NCBI RefSeq assembly: GCF_016680995.1
Contig: NZ_JAEQMG010000112.1
Location: forward strand, 1-11,002
Direction: 5' to 3'
DNA from: Ruminococcus difficilis
Lineage (GTDB): Bacteria > Bacillota_A > Clostridia > Oscillospirales > Acutalibacteraceae
DNA: 11,002 nucleotides
Part shown: positions 1 to 5,365 of the stretch, piece after piece
How positions within the stretch are numbered: the stretch's first letter is position 1
Layout of the letters: the number at the start of each line of letters is the position of its first letter
Made by a program: the position numbers and the translations under genes
Notes under the pieces: model-generated
What the model was told of the DNA's origin: nothing
Databases searched by the model: none
The model's input: only the letters and a program-made list of their open reading frames with translations

Positions 1-60
1 CGGTTAAGACTCCGGCCTCTCACGCTGGCAACGCGGGTTCGATTCCCGCACGAGTCACCA
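1..60 (+). tRNA. tRNA-Glu (anticodon CTC), 5' end cut off by the window
   Basis: This is the 3' three quarters of a tRNA. The anticodon stem CCGGC/GCTGG closes a seven-base loop CTCTCAC, which puts CTC at positions 34-36 and therefore reads GAG (Glu). It is followed by a T arm with stem GCGGG/CCCGC, the acceptor strand ACGAGTC, discriminator A and an encoded CCA at 58-60. The acceptor 5' strand and most of the D arm lie before the window. The last 22 bases recur at 224-245. Confidence 0.93.
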
Positions 61-93
61 AATTGTTTGAAACACGTTATCAATTGATGACGT

Positions 94-222
94 TTCGATA
101 ATGATTCTGCTTTCGGAATCGAACCCGAGAGGGTTTGAGCGTTAAGAAAACAGTCCGGTGGACTGTTTTTAGCTCAAAGCGGTGAGCATCTGTGATGCGA
201 GCCATCAAGAGCGAAGCGCTTG
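94..222. other. Hairpin-rich non-coding insert between two copies of the tRNA-Glu 3' end
   Basis: This stretch has no credible reading frame but several nested inverted repeats. AACCC-GAGA-GGGTT lies at 122-135. TTTGAGC (134-140) pairs with GCTCAAA (172-178) around the terminator-like stem at 147-169. GCATC-TGT-GATGC lies near 186-198 and AAGCGCTT near 214-221. The stretch is followed by a 22-base copy of the tRNA-Glu 3' end. The layout fits a small non-autonomous element inserted at a tRNA 3' end, or a structured small RNA processed from the tRNA transcript. I cannot name a family. Confidence 0.5.
147..170 (+). terminator. Intrinsic terminator after tRNA-Glu
   Basis: A perfect 10-bp stem, AAAACAGTCC (147-156) with GGACTGTTTT (160-169), has a three-base loop and continues into a T run ending at 170. 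The A-run on the left arm makes it potentially bidirectional. An outer stem TTTGAGC/GCTCAAA (134-140, 172-178) encloses it. It probably ends the upstream tRNA transcript. Confidence 0.75.
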
Positions 223-223
223 G

Positions 224-245
224 TCGATTCCCGCACGAGTCACCA
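224..245 (+). repeat. Second copy of the tRNA-Glu 3' end (22 bp, ends in CCA)
   Basis: Bases 224-245 are identical to 39-60, covering the T loop, the 3' T-stem strand, the acceptor strand, the discriminator and CCA. The bases just upstream differ (TTGG against GGGT), so the 5' T-stem strand is missing and this is not a working tRNA. The two copies are 185 bp apart. A tRNA 3' end repeated on the far side of an insert is the usual footprint of integrase-type insertion (an attL/attR pair), but no integrase is present here. Confidence 0.85.
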
Positions 246-273
246 CTGAAAATACATCTGAAAAGGTGTAAAC

Positions 274-303
274 ATATTCCTCCATAGCTCAGTCGGTAGA
301 GCG
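274..303 (+). pseudogene. 5' half of tRNA-Asn, truncated copy
   Basis: These 30 bases equal 410-439, the leader base pairs plus the acceptor 5' strand and whole D arm of the intact tRNA-Asn. Identity stops exactly before the anticodon stem. What follows (304-409) is AT-rich and unrelated to tRNA. The copy cannot make a tRNA. It is either the scar of an insertion into tRNA-Asn that rebuilt an intact gene downstream, or a partial tandem duplication. Confidence 0.85.
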
Positions 304-377
304 AGTAGATAGAAAAATACCCGATTCTATTGCTTGGCTAATGATAGGAAAATAGTTGGGATTTATGCAAACTCAAC

Positions 378-400
378 AAAAAACTTCGGAGAAATCCGAG
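378..400 (-). terminator. Possible weak minus-strand terminator
   Basis: On the minus strand CTCGGA-TTTC-TCCGAAG is followed by six T (plus-strand A378-383). The stem is short, five Watson-Crick pairs plus one wobble, so efficiency would be low. No minus-strand gene is visible that would need it. Confidence 0.3.
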
Positions 401-413
401 AAAAATTGTATAT

Positions 414-489
414 TCCTCCATAGCTCAGTCGGTAGAGCGCATGACTGTTAATCATGATGTCACTGGTTCGAGCCCAGTTGGGGGAGCCA
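414..489 (+). tRNA. tRNA-Asn (anticodon GTT)
   Basis: This is a complete 76-base tRNA with encoded CCA (487-489). The acceptor stem pairs TCCTCCA with TGGGGGA. The D arm is GCTC...GAGC, the anticodon stem CATGA/TCATG closes loop CTGTTAA with GTT at 34-36, and the T arm is CTGG/CCAG-like with TTCGAGC. It lies 20 bases before the 5S gene, so the two are probably co-transcribed and separated by processing. Confidence 0.97.
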
Positions 490-509
490 CAAAAGCTCAT
501 TGCTTTTAG

Positions 510-628
510 TTGGTGTCGATGACGCAGAGGGTCCACCCGTTCCCATACCGAACACGGAAGTTAAGCTCTGTGGTGCCGAAGATAGTGCTCTGGCGACGGG
601 GTGTGAAAATAGGGAGATGCCAACACCA
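510..628 (+). rRNA. rrf: 5S ribosomal RNA
   Basis: This stretch carries the strongly conserved 5S core (CCCGTTCCCATACCGAACAC, then GGAAGTTAAGCTC) and has the usual length of about 117 bases. The terminal helix TTGGTGT pairs with ACACCAA. Flanking bases extend the pairing (AAAGCTCA near 492-499 with TGAGCTTT near 634-641), as expected for a precursor stem cut by maturation nucleases. The exact mature ends are uncertain by a few bases. No 16S or 23S gene is seen in the window. Confidence 0.95.
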
Positions 629-661
629 AGCAGTGAGCTTTTTCTTTATGAATAATTGGTT

Positions 662-701
662 AGGGCTGATTTTGTAGAAATATAAAGTCAGCTCTTTTTT
701 T
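662..701 (+). terminator. Intrinsic terminator of the tRNA-5S transcript
   Basis: A 12-bp stem with wobble pairs joins 662-673 and 684-695, with AGGGCTGA against TCAGCTCT as its outer part. A run of T follows to 701. It lies about 35 bases after the 5S gene. Confidence 0.88.
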
Positions 702-714
702 GTACCTATATTTA

Positions 715-747
715 GGCGTTTCATCATTTGATGGGACGTCTTTTTTT
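715..747 (+). terminator. Second intrinsic terminator, just before the initiator gene
   Basis: GGCGTTTCATC (715-725) pairs with GATGGGACGTC (730-740) around loop ATTT, followed by seven T. It ends only 26 bases before the start codon at 774, leaving room for the ribosome site but not for a normal promoter. It either insulates the element from 5S transcription or works as an attenuator in the leader of the first gene. Confidence 0.87.
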
Positions 748-773
748 GTTGCAAATCGAAAGGAGGAAAACTA

Positions 774-1628
774 ATGGCAGTTTTCAGAGTTGAAAAGATA
801 AAAGATTACACGATTATGAGCAATCACCATTTGCGCAACGTCGATCTGTCTTTGAAAGCAAAGGGACTGATGTCGCTTATGCTTTCCTTGCCGGAGGATT
901 GGGACTATACGCTGAAAGGTCTGGCTTGTATTTGCAGGGACGGCGTGGACTCCATTTCGAGGACGATCAAGGAGCTGGAGGATCACGGTTATCTTACGCG
1001 TCGGAGGTTTCGCTATCCGAACGGTCGTCTCGGAGATATTGAGTACACCATTCACGAACAGCCGGAAAGCAAATCGGTTGAGCCGGAATTACCTAAACCG
1101 GAATCACCTAAACGGGAAAATCCCGTTCAGGTAAACTCAACTCAGGAAACACCAACACTGGTTGCGCCAACGTTGGAGAAACCCGCACAATTAAATACTA
1201 AACAATCAAAAACTAAAAAATCAAATACGAAAGAAATCAAAGATAAGATTGATAAGATAGGCGCGCGCGCGTATCGTGAGCTAATCGAGCGCAATATTGA
1301 GTACGATATACTTGTCGATCGCTATGGCGCTGAACGTTTAGACGCTGTTGTTGAGCTTATGCTTGAAGCGGTTGTATCTCAATCTCCGTATTGTATGATC
1401 GCAGGAGGGGATCTGCCGCGGGAGGTTGTCAGAGCGCGGTTGCTCAATATCAACTCCGCGCATATCGAGTATGTTTTCGACTGCCTTGACGAAAACACAA
1501 GCAAGGTCGGAAATATCAAGGCGTATGTGCTGACAACGCTGTTCAACGCGCCGGCTACGATGGACGAATACTACCGTGCTGAGGTCAATCACGATTATCC
1601 CACGCACGGGCGCCGCAAGGCGCCTTAA
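774..1628 (+). CDS. Replication initiator-like winged-helix protein with DUF6017-like C-terminus
   Basis: This 284-residue protein probably starts replication of the excised element. Residues 1-95 look like the helix-turn-helix 'replisome organizer' domain found at the start of Gram-positive plasmid and ICE initiators (DWDYTLKGLA, then SISRTIKELEDHGYL as the recognition region). Residues 98-160 are a Pro/Lys/Thr-rich linker. Residues about 165-280 match my memory of DUF6017 (ATMDEYYRAEVNHDYP near the end). The start ATG has AGGAGG at 761-766. The gene is the first of the element after the 5S terminators and is followed 29 bases later by a primase-like gene, the usual order in these ICEs. The linker-coding DNA has tandem repeats and a hairpin, and the last codons overlap another hairpin. 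The domain assignment is from recall, and binding to an origin is inferred. Confidence 0.85.
   Translation: MAVFRVEKIKDYTIMSNHHLRNVDLSLKAKGLMSLMLSLPEDWDYTLKGLACICRDGVDSISRTIKELEDHGYLTRRRFRYPNGRLGDIEYTIHEQPESKSVEPELPKPESPKRENPVQVNSTQETPTLVAPTLEKPAQLNTKQSKTKKSNTKEIKDKIDKIGARAYRELIERNIEYDILVDRYGAERLDAVVELMLEAVVSQSPYCMIAGGDLPREVVRARLLNINSAHIEYVFDCLDENTSKVGNIKAYVLTTLFNAPATMDEYYRAEVNHDYPTHGRRKAP
1084..1132. repeat. 15-bp tandem repeats plus strong hairpin inside the initiator gene
   Basis: CGGAATTACCTAAAC (1084-1098) is followed directly by CGGAATCACCTAAAC (1099-1113), one mismatch apart. ACCTAAACGGGA (1106-1117) then pairs 11 of 12 with TCCCGTTCAGGT (1121-1132) around loop AAA, so the repeat unit also appears inverted. 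A perfect palindrome CCAACGTTGG follows at 1167-1176, and 1188-1260 is strongly A-rich. This could be an origin embedded in the gene, but the repeats also encode a PKPE/PKRE linker and may be kept for protein reasons. Confidence 0.6.
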
Positions 1629-1635
1629 TTTATTT
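1608..1635 (+). terminator. Terminator-like hairpin overlapping the initiator stop codon
   Basis: GGCGCC (1609-1614) pairs with GGCGCC (1619-1624) around a GCAA tetraloop, and TTAATTTATTT follows. The stop codon TAA (1626-1628) lies directly after the stem. The T tract is broken by A, so partial termination is more likely than full. Confidence 0.5.
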
Positions 1636-1657
1636 CAAAATTCGATGAAGGAAGGTG

Positions 1658-2662
1658 ATGACTACCCGTTTTACAAAGAAGCAGATTCAACAGGCGCGGC
1701 AAGCTGACCTGTTTTCTTATCTGCAAGCAAACGAGCCAGTCGTTTTGAAGAAGGACGGTCGTAATTACCGTCACCGCGAGCACGACAGCTTGGTCTATGT
1801 GACGGCAAAAAACTTCTGGTACTGGAACAGCCGAGGAAAAAGCATTACCGCTCTGGACTACCTGATGGAGATACGGGGTTACAGTTTTGCCGAAGCGGTT
1901 TCCCGTCTGATCGGAGACGCGCCGGCAAGAGCTTCACCGCAAGCCGCATATTCCCAAAACGACAGCAAGCCAAAGCAACAGCGTCCGGCAAAGCTGTATC
2001 TCCCGTGGCCGAAGAAATGCGCGACCGGATATTTCAAATATCTGCGAAAACGCGGGATCAGCGCGAGGGTGATTCAACGGTGCCGTGAGTTGGGTTTGCT
2101 TTACGAGGGCAAATATAAGCCGAAGAAGGACGAGAAGATCGTTCCCGTCTGTGTGTTCGTCGGTAAGGACGAAGCGGGCAAAATAAAATTTGCCTGTATG
2201 AGAGGGATTTACGAGCAGGTCAAGAAAGACGTTTACGGCAGCGACAAGGCGTTCAGCTTTTGCTTACCGCCGGAAAAACCGCGCAGTAGTCAGGTAGCTG
2301 TCTTTGAAGCGCCGATCGACGCGCTTTCTCACGCGACCTTGCAGGAGCTCGACGGCTGGAAGTGGAATGGCTACCGCCTTTCGCTCGGCGGCACCTCGCA
2401 TGTCGCGCTGTTCGCTTTTTTGGAGCGTCACCCCGAAATCCGGCGCGTCGATCTCTATCTGGACAACGACTGTGCGGGTTTGAAGAACGCCCGAAAGATT
2501 CAGGCTATGCTGCGGGACAATCCCGGTTTCAAGGATATCCGCGTTGGGGTTCACCCTCCGCGAGAGGGCAAAGATTACAACGAAATGCTGCAAATCCGAT
2601 TACAGCAAGTAAGTAAAAATAACCGACGCCGCCGTGAAAAACAGGCGGCTTTTTCAATGTAG
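1658..2662 (+). CDS. DUF3991/Toprim primase-like protein
   Basis: This 334-residue protein belongs to the DUF3991 plus Toprim_2 family common in clostridial ICEs and plasmids. It resembles a DnaG primase in which the N-terminal zinc-binding domain has lost its cysteines. Residues about 5-85 are the DUF3991 part (DSLVYVTAKNFWYWNSRGKS). Residues about 210-310 are the Toprim fold, with E217 in VFEAPIDAL and the metal-binding D269-x-D271 in LYLDNDCAG. It probably helps make primers or otherwise acts on DNA during replication or after transfer; an actual primase reaction is not shown. ATG 1658 is preferred over GTG 1655 because AAGGA at 1648-1652 is then five bases away. The last dozen residues (RRRREKQAAFSM) overlap a terminator-like hairpin and look like an add-on to the usual family end. 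Confidence 0.88.
   Translation: MTTRFTKKQIQQARQADLFSYLQANEPVVLKKDGRNYRHREHDSLVYVTAKNFWYWNSRGKSITALDYLMEIRGYSFAEAVSRLIGDAPARASPQAAYSQNDSKPKQQRPAKLYLPWPKKCATGYFKYLRKRGISARVIQRCRELGLLYEGKYKPKKDEKIVPVCVFVGKDEAGKIKFACMRGIYEQVKKDVYGSDKAFSFCLPPEKPRSSQVAVFEAPIDALSHATLQELDGWKWNGYRLSLGGTSHVALFAFLERHPEIRRVDLYLDNDCAGLKNARKIQAMLRDNPGFKDIRVGVHPPREGKDYNEMLQIRLQQVSKNNRRRREKQAAFSM
2628..2654 (+). terminator. Terminator-like hairpin inside the 3' end of the Toprim gene
   Basis: GCCGCC (2628-2633) pairs with GGCGGC (2644-2649) across a ten-base loop, followed directly by TTTTT (2650-2654). It lies before the stop codon (2660-2662), so RNA ended here would have no stop. A ribosome translating to the end would open the stem, so it should act only when translation fails. 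Confidence 0.6.
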
Positions 2663-2674
2663 ACAGGAGGCAAA

Positions 2675-2959
2675 ATGAAAAACAAAACAAACGCGGTACA
2701 GGTTATCGCGAGAGCAACCAAATGTCCCGACTTTGAGCCGGACGAAATCTTTTCCTTAATGCGCAGGCTGAATATGAACGAAAAAGGTCTCGCGATCCTG
2801 ATGAACGTCACGCCCGCGACGGTGCGGCTCTGGACGTCCGGCGCGGTCAAGCCCTGCGGCACGGCAAAGCGCATCATGCAGATTTACAGCGCGTGTCCTG
2901 AGGTTATCAGCAAGATTTCCGTAGAGACGGAGGAATCAAATGCCGAAACAGATACATGA
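2675..2959 (+). CDS. Small helix-turn-helix DNA-binding protein
   Basis: This 94-residue protein has a single XRE/MqsA-like helix-turn-helix at about residues 35-65 (LNMNEKGLAILMNVTPATVR, then LWTSGAVKPCG). The helices pack as 'do not recognise unless correct site' repressors do, and the family occurs regularly next to the primase-like gene in ICEs of this type. It most likely regulates the operon that starts with it. AGGAGG at 2665-2670 sits five bases before ATG 2675. Its last 20 bases overlap the start of the next gene, so the two are translationally coupled. Its operator is not evident, and the exact subfamily is uncertain. Confidence 0.82.
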   Translation: MKNKTNAVQVIARATKCPDFEPDEIFSLMRRLNMNEKGLAILMNVTPATVRLWTSGAVKPCGTAKRIMQIYSACPEVISKISVETEESNAETDT

Positions 2960-4943
2960 GGATTTCGGCGAGAAGATAGGCGGCGCGAAAAAAGATTTGT
3001 GGAGCGTCCGAGGTTTATACACCGACGACCTCGACGAGATGAACGAGCGCGAGGCTGAGAAGTACGTCAAAAAGGATAATATCTGGAAAAAGCCCGACTA
3101 TCAGGCTATGCTTGACGACGGCGTGCCGATCGGCGTGGTTTATTACATCAAAAAGGTGCGCGACGCGGTACCTGCAACGCCGCGATACTACCGGGTCTAT
3201 GATTCCGAGGATAAATACTATCAGCAAAAACAGTATATCACAACTGTCCGTCAGCTTCAAGAGGTCATGGAGAAGGTTCGCAATGTAGAGGACGCGAAAG
3301 CCGCCTTTGCCGACTTCTATGTAGAAAACGGTTATCTGCGTTCTGTTCAGGATTGGAACGGGCGGACTGCCTATGAGCGGACGCGCGATTATACGCACAA
3401 TCCGGCGTTGACGGAAAATCTGCGGTACACAATCAGGATCACTTCAAGCGCTCAGTTTGAGCACGATTTTGCCCGCGGCGCAAAGGACGCGCAATTTCTG
3501 GTACCGAAGGAGCAAAAGATACCGCGCGGCTACAATATCAGGCAATATGACGGCAACGGCTATTCACGCAACGGCGACTGGAAACCCGACACCTACTATG
3601 TCACACACGGCCACTATATTTTGGAGACCAACTTTGAAACGCGCGACGAGGCGCTGCGCTGGGTGCAGGAGTACGCGAAAAGCCGTACCAAGAGCGGCAA
3701 ACAGCGTTTTGTCCCGCCGCAGTTGGAGCATATCAACCGGACGGGACCTGATTTCAGAAACGGTCAGGAGATCACCGGACAGCACTACCTTGACACCTTC
3801 GGATTTCGCGGCGGCGAATTTGGCAACTGGCTGAATCAAAATGACCGTCAAGCCTCACTCAATATGGGCTTTGAAGCGTTAAAGGATTTGGCGGCGGCGC
3901 TGCATATCTCCGATAAGGATATTGCTTTCGGCGGAACACTGGCGATCGCCTTCGGAGCGCGCGGCAGCGGTAACGCGGCGGCGCATTATGAACCGCTGCG
4001 CAAGGTTATCAATCTCACCAAAATGAACGGCGCGGGCTCTCTCGCCCATGAGTGGTGGCACGCGCTGGACGATTACCTCGGCGGTATCAAAAACGCGGGC
4101 TGTTTGCTTTCCGAGCGTTCGTGGAAGTATGAGCCGATGAAAAAGCTGGTCGAGGCTATCAAGTCAAAGCCCGAAACCTTGGAGCAGGCAAAGGCGCGCG
4201 CCGCGCAGAACAAAGAGCGGCAGAGAAACAGCGCCGCTTCTTGGGCTGATTCCATAATGAAGTCCTGCGTTGACCGTGCGAACGATCCGGAAATAGCTGA
4301 ACAATATGCCGCCTTGAAAGCTGAGTTTTTAACCGGCGCTGAGGACAGTGTTGAAAAGTTGAGTGATTTGAGAAAGCAGCTCACGGGTCACGTCATTCCG
4401 AAAAGCGACCGTAAATCATTAGACGTTCAGGCGTACATTATGCGGAATCTTCAAGATGAAACGGAGCCGGTGATCGGGCGCGTACCGACCGAATACTACA
4501 AAAATTCACAGAGAATGGGCAATACCACCGAGAAGGACGGCGGCTATTGGGACAGCGAGGTTGAGATGACGGCGCGGGCGTTTGCTTGTTACGTCAAGGA
4601 TAAGCTGGGTTATCAGTCGGATTATCTTGTCGGCCACGCCGAAAGCTGCGTCGGTCTGGAAACGGATAAAAACGTCGTCGTTGAAGTCATCAAGGCTTAT
4701 CCGCAGGGCGAGGATCGCAAGGCGATCAACGCCGCCTTTGATAATCTGATCGCGGAGCTGAAAAAGGAGCTCGTTTTCACCCATACCGAGGAAACGCCGT
4801 CGTTGCCCGCTCCGGCGAAAAAGCCTGAGCAGCTTTCTATGTTCAGCGCGGATAAACCGTCCGTACTCGGAAAACTCGCGGCGGCAAAGGCAGCGCAGAA
4901 ATCGCCTGTTACAAACAAAAAAAGTCAGGAACAAGCGTTATAG
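2940..4943 (+). CDS. LPD1-domain polyvalent protein with HEWWH metallopeptidase motif
   Basis: This 667-residue protein is a multi-domain 'polyvalent' protein of the kind carried by conjugative elements and phages and thought to enter the recipient with the DNA. The first 250 residues are Tyr-rich and include a small domain near 215-250 (TYYVTHGHYILETNFETRDE). Residues about 283-380 match LPD1 (FGFRGGEFGNWLNQNDRQAS). That block runs into AHEWWHALD, with H370, E371 and H374 forming a zinc-protease HExxH site. E542 in EVEMTARAF is a candidate third zinc ligand. The C-terminal 28 residues from P640 are the shared PSVLGKL tail. ATG 2940 has GGAGG at 2929-2933 and overlaps the HTH gene. The protease substrate is unknown; attack on a host defence protein, or self-processing, is inference. 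Confidence 0.86.
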   Translation: MPKQIHEDFGEKIGGAKKDLWSVRGLYTDDLDEMNEREAEKYVKKDNIWKKPDYQAMLDDGVPIGVVYYIKKVRDAVPATPRYYRVYDSEDKYYQQKQYITTVRQLQEVMEKVRNVEDAKAAFADFYVENGYLRSVQDWNGRTAYERTRDYTHNPALTENLRYTIRITSSAQFEHDFARGAKDAQFLVPKEQKIPRGYNIRQYDGNGYSRNGDWKPDTYYVTHGHYILETNFETRDEALRWVQEYAKSRTKSGKQRFVPPQLEHINRTGPDFRNGQEITGQHYLDTFGFRGGEFGNWLNQNDRQASLNMGFEALKDLAAALHISDKDIAFGGTLAIAFGARGSGNAAAHYEPLRKVINLTKMNGAGSLAHEWWHALDDYLGGIKNAGCLLSERSWKYEPMKKLVEAIKSKPETLEQAKARAAQNKERQRNSAASWADSIMKSCVDRANDPEIAEQYAALKAEFLTGAEDSVEKLSDLRKQLTGHVIPKSDRKSLDVQAYIMRNLQDETEPVIGRVPTEYYKNSQRMGNTTEKDGGYWDSEVEMTARAFACYVKDKLGYQSDYLVGHAESCVGLETDKNVVVEVIKAYPQGEDRKAINAAFDNLIAELKKELVFTHTEETPSLPAPAKKPEQLSMFSADKPSVLGKLAAAKAAQKSPVTNKKSQEQAL

Positions 4944-4954
4944 GCGGTGATTAT

Positions 4955-5356
4955 ATGGAAGAAAAGAGAAAATACGATATCGTTGAGGACGACGTATTTG
5001 AGCCCGGCAATCATGTAAAGCTGGAACATACATTGTTTCTGAACGATTACGACATTTCAGATTTATTGCAGAAAAGCCCTGAAGAAGTACGCGAGCTTTA
5101 TTATCAGTGCGTGAACAAAGAAGAAAATATGTATGAGATTCTGCAAGCCGGAATGAGAGTATGGGCAAACGACGCACAGGAGACACGGCGCGTTGAATTA
5201 GCGCTGAATCAGCTTGAAATTGCTCCTGTTGAGCATGGTGAGTTTCAGCCTGACGCGCAAAAGCCCTCTGTGCTGGATAAAATCAGCGAGGCAAAAACAC
5301 AGCAAAAGGCGGCGCCGGCTGCACCTTGCAAAAAGAAAAACGAGCCGGCGCTTTAG
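4955..5356 (+). CDS. Internally deleted paralogue of the next two genes
   Basis: This 133-residue protein belongs to no family I can name. Its N-terminus (GNHVKLEHTL near 18-27) and its tail match the two following proteins. Residues 92-94 (VEH) are followed at once by GEFQPD, whereas the 277-residue paralogue has about 141 residues between VEH (94-96) and GEFMPD (238-243). The simplest reading is an in-frame deletion of the central domain that kept the N-terminal domain and the C-terminal tail (P104 onward, PSVLDKISEAK). The ribosome site upstream of ATG 4955 (GGCGGTGA) is weaker than its neighbours'. It is probably co-translated from the operon transcript. It may be a regulator or decoy of its full-length relatives, or a decaying copy. 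Confidence 0.78.
   Translation: MEEKRKYDIVEDDVFEPGNHVKLEHTLFLNDYDISDLLQKSPEEVRELYYQCVNKEENMYEILQAGMRVWANDAQETRRVELALNQLEIAPVEHGEFQPDAQKPSVLDKISEAKTQQKAAPAAPCKKKNEPAL
5259..5348 (+). repeat. 90-bp direct repeat, copy 1 (tail-coding DNA)
   Basis: Bases 5259-5348 align without gaps to 6099-6188, about 85% identical by hand count, with an identical final block AAAAAGAAAAACGAGCCGG. Both copies encode the PSVL/LSVL tail. The tail DNA is much more alike than the rest of the two genes, pointing to recent duplication or gene conversion of the tail. Confidence 0.85.
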
Positions 5357-5365
5357 GAGGTACCA

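Noticed and set aside
656..686. TTGGTT...TATAAA as a promoter for the initiator gene
   Set aside because: The spacer is 19 bp, the -35 box is poor, and the -10 box lies within the terminator stem-loop region.
1260..1272. Alternating GC run, possible Z-DNA
   Set aside because: It is short and simply encodes GARA at a conserved place in the protein.
3015..4934. Minus-strand frames of 95-142 codons opposite the LPD1 gene
   Set aside because: They are shadows of a strongly supported plus-strand gene, with no ribosome sites and no recognisable domains.
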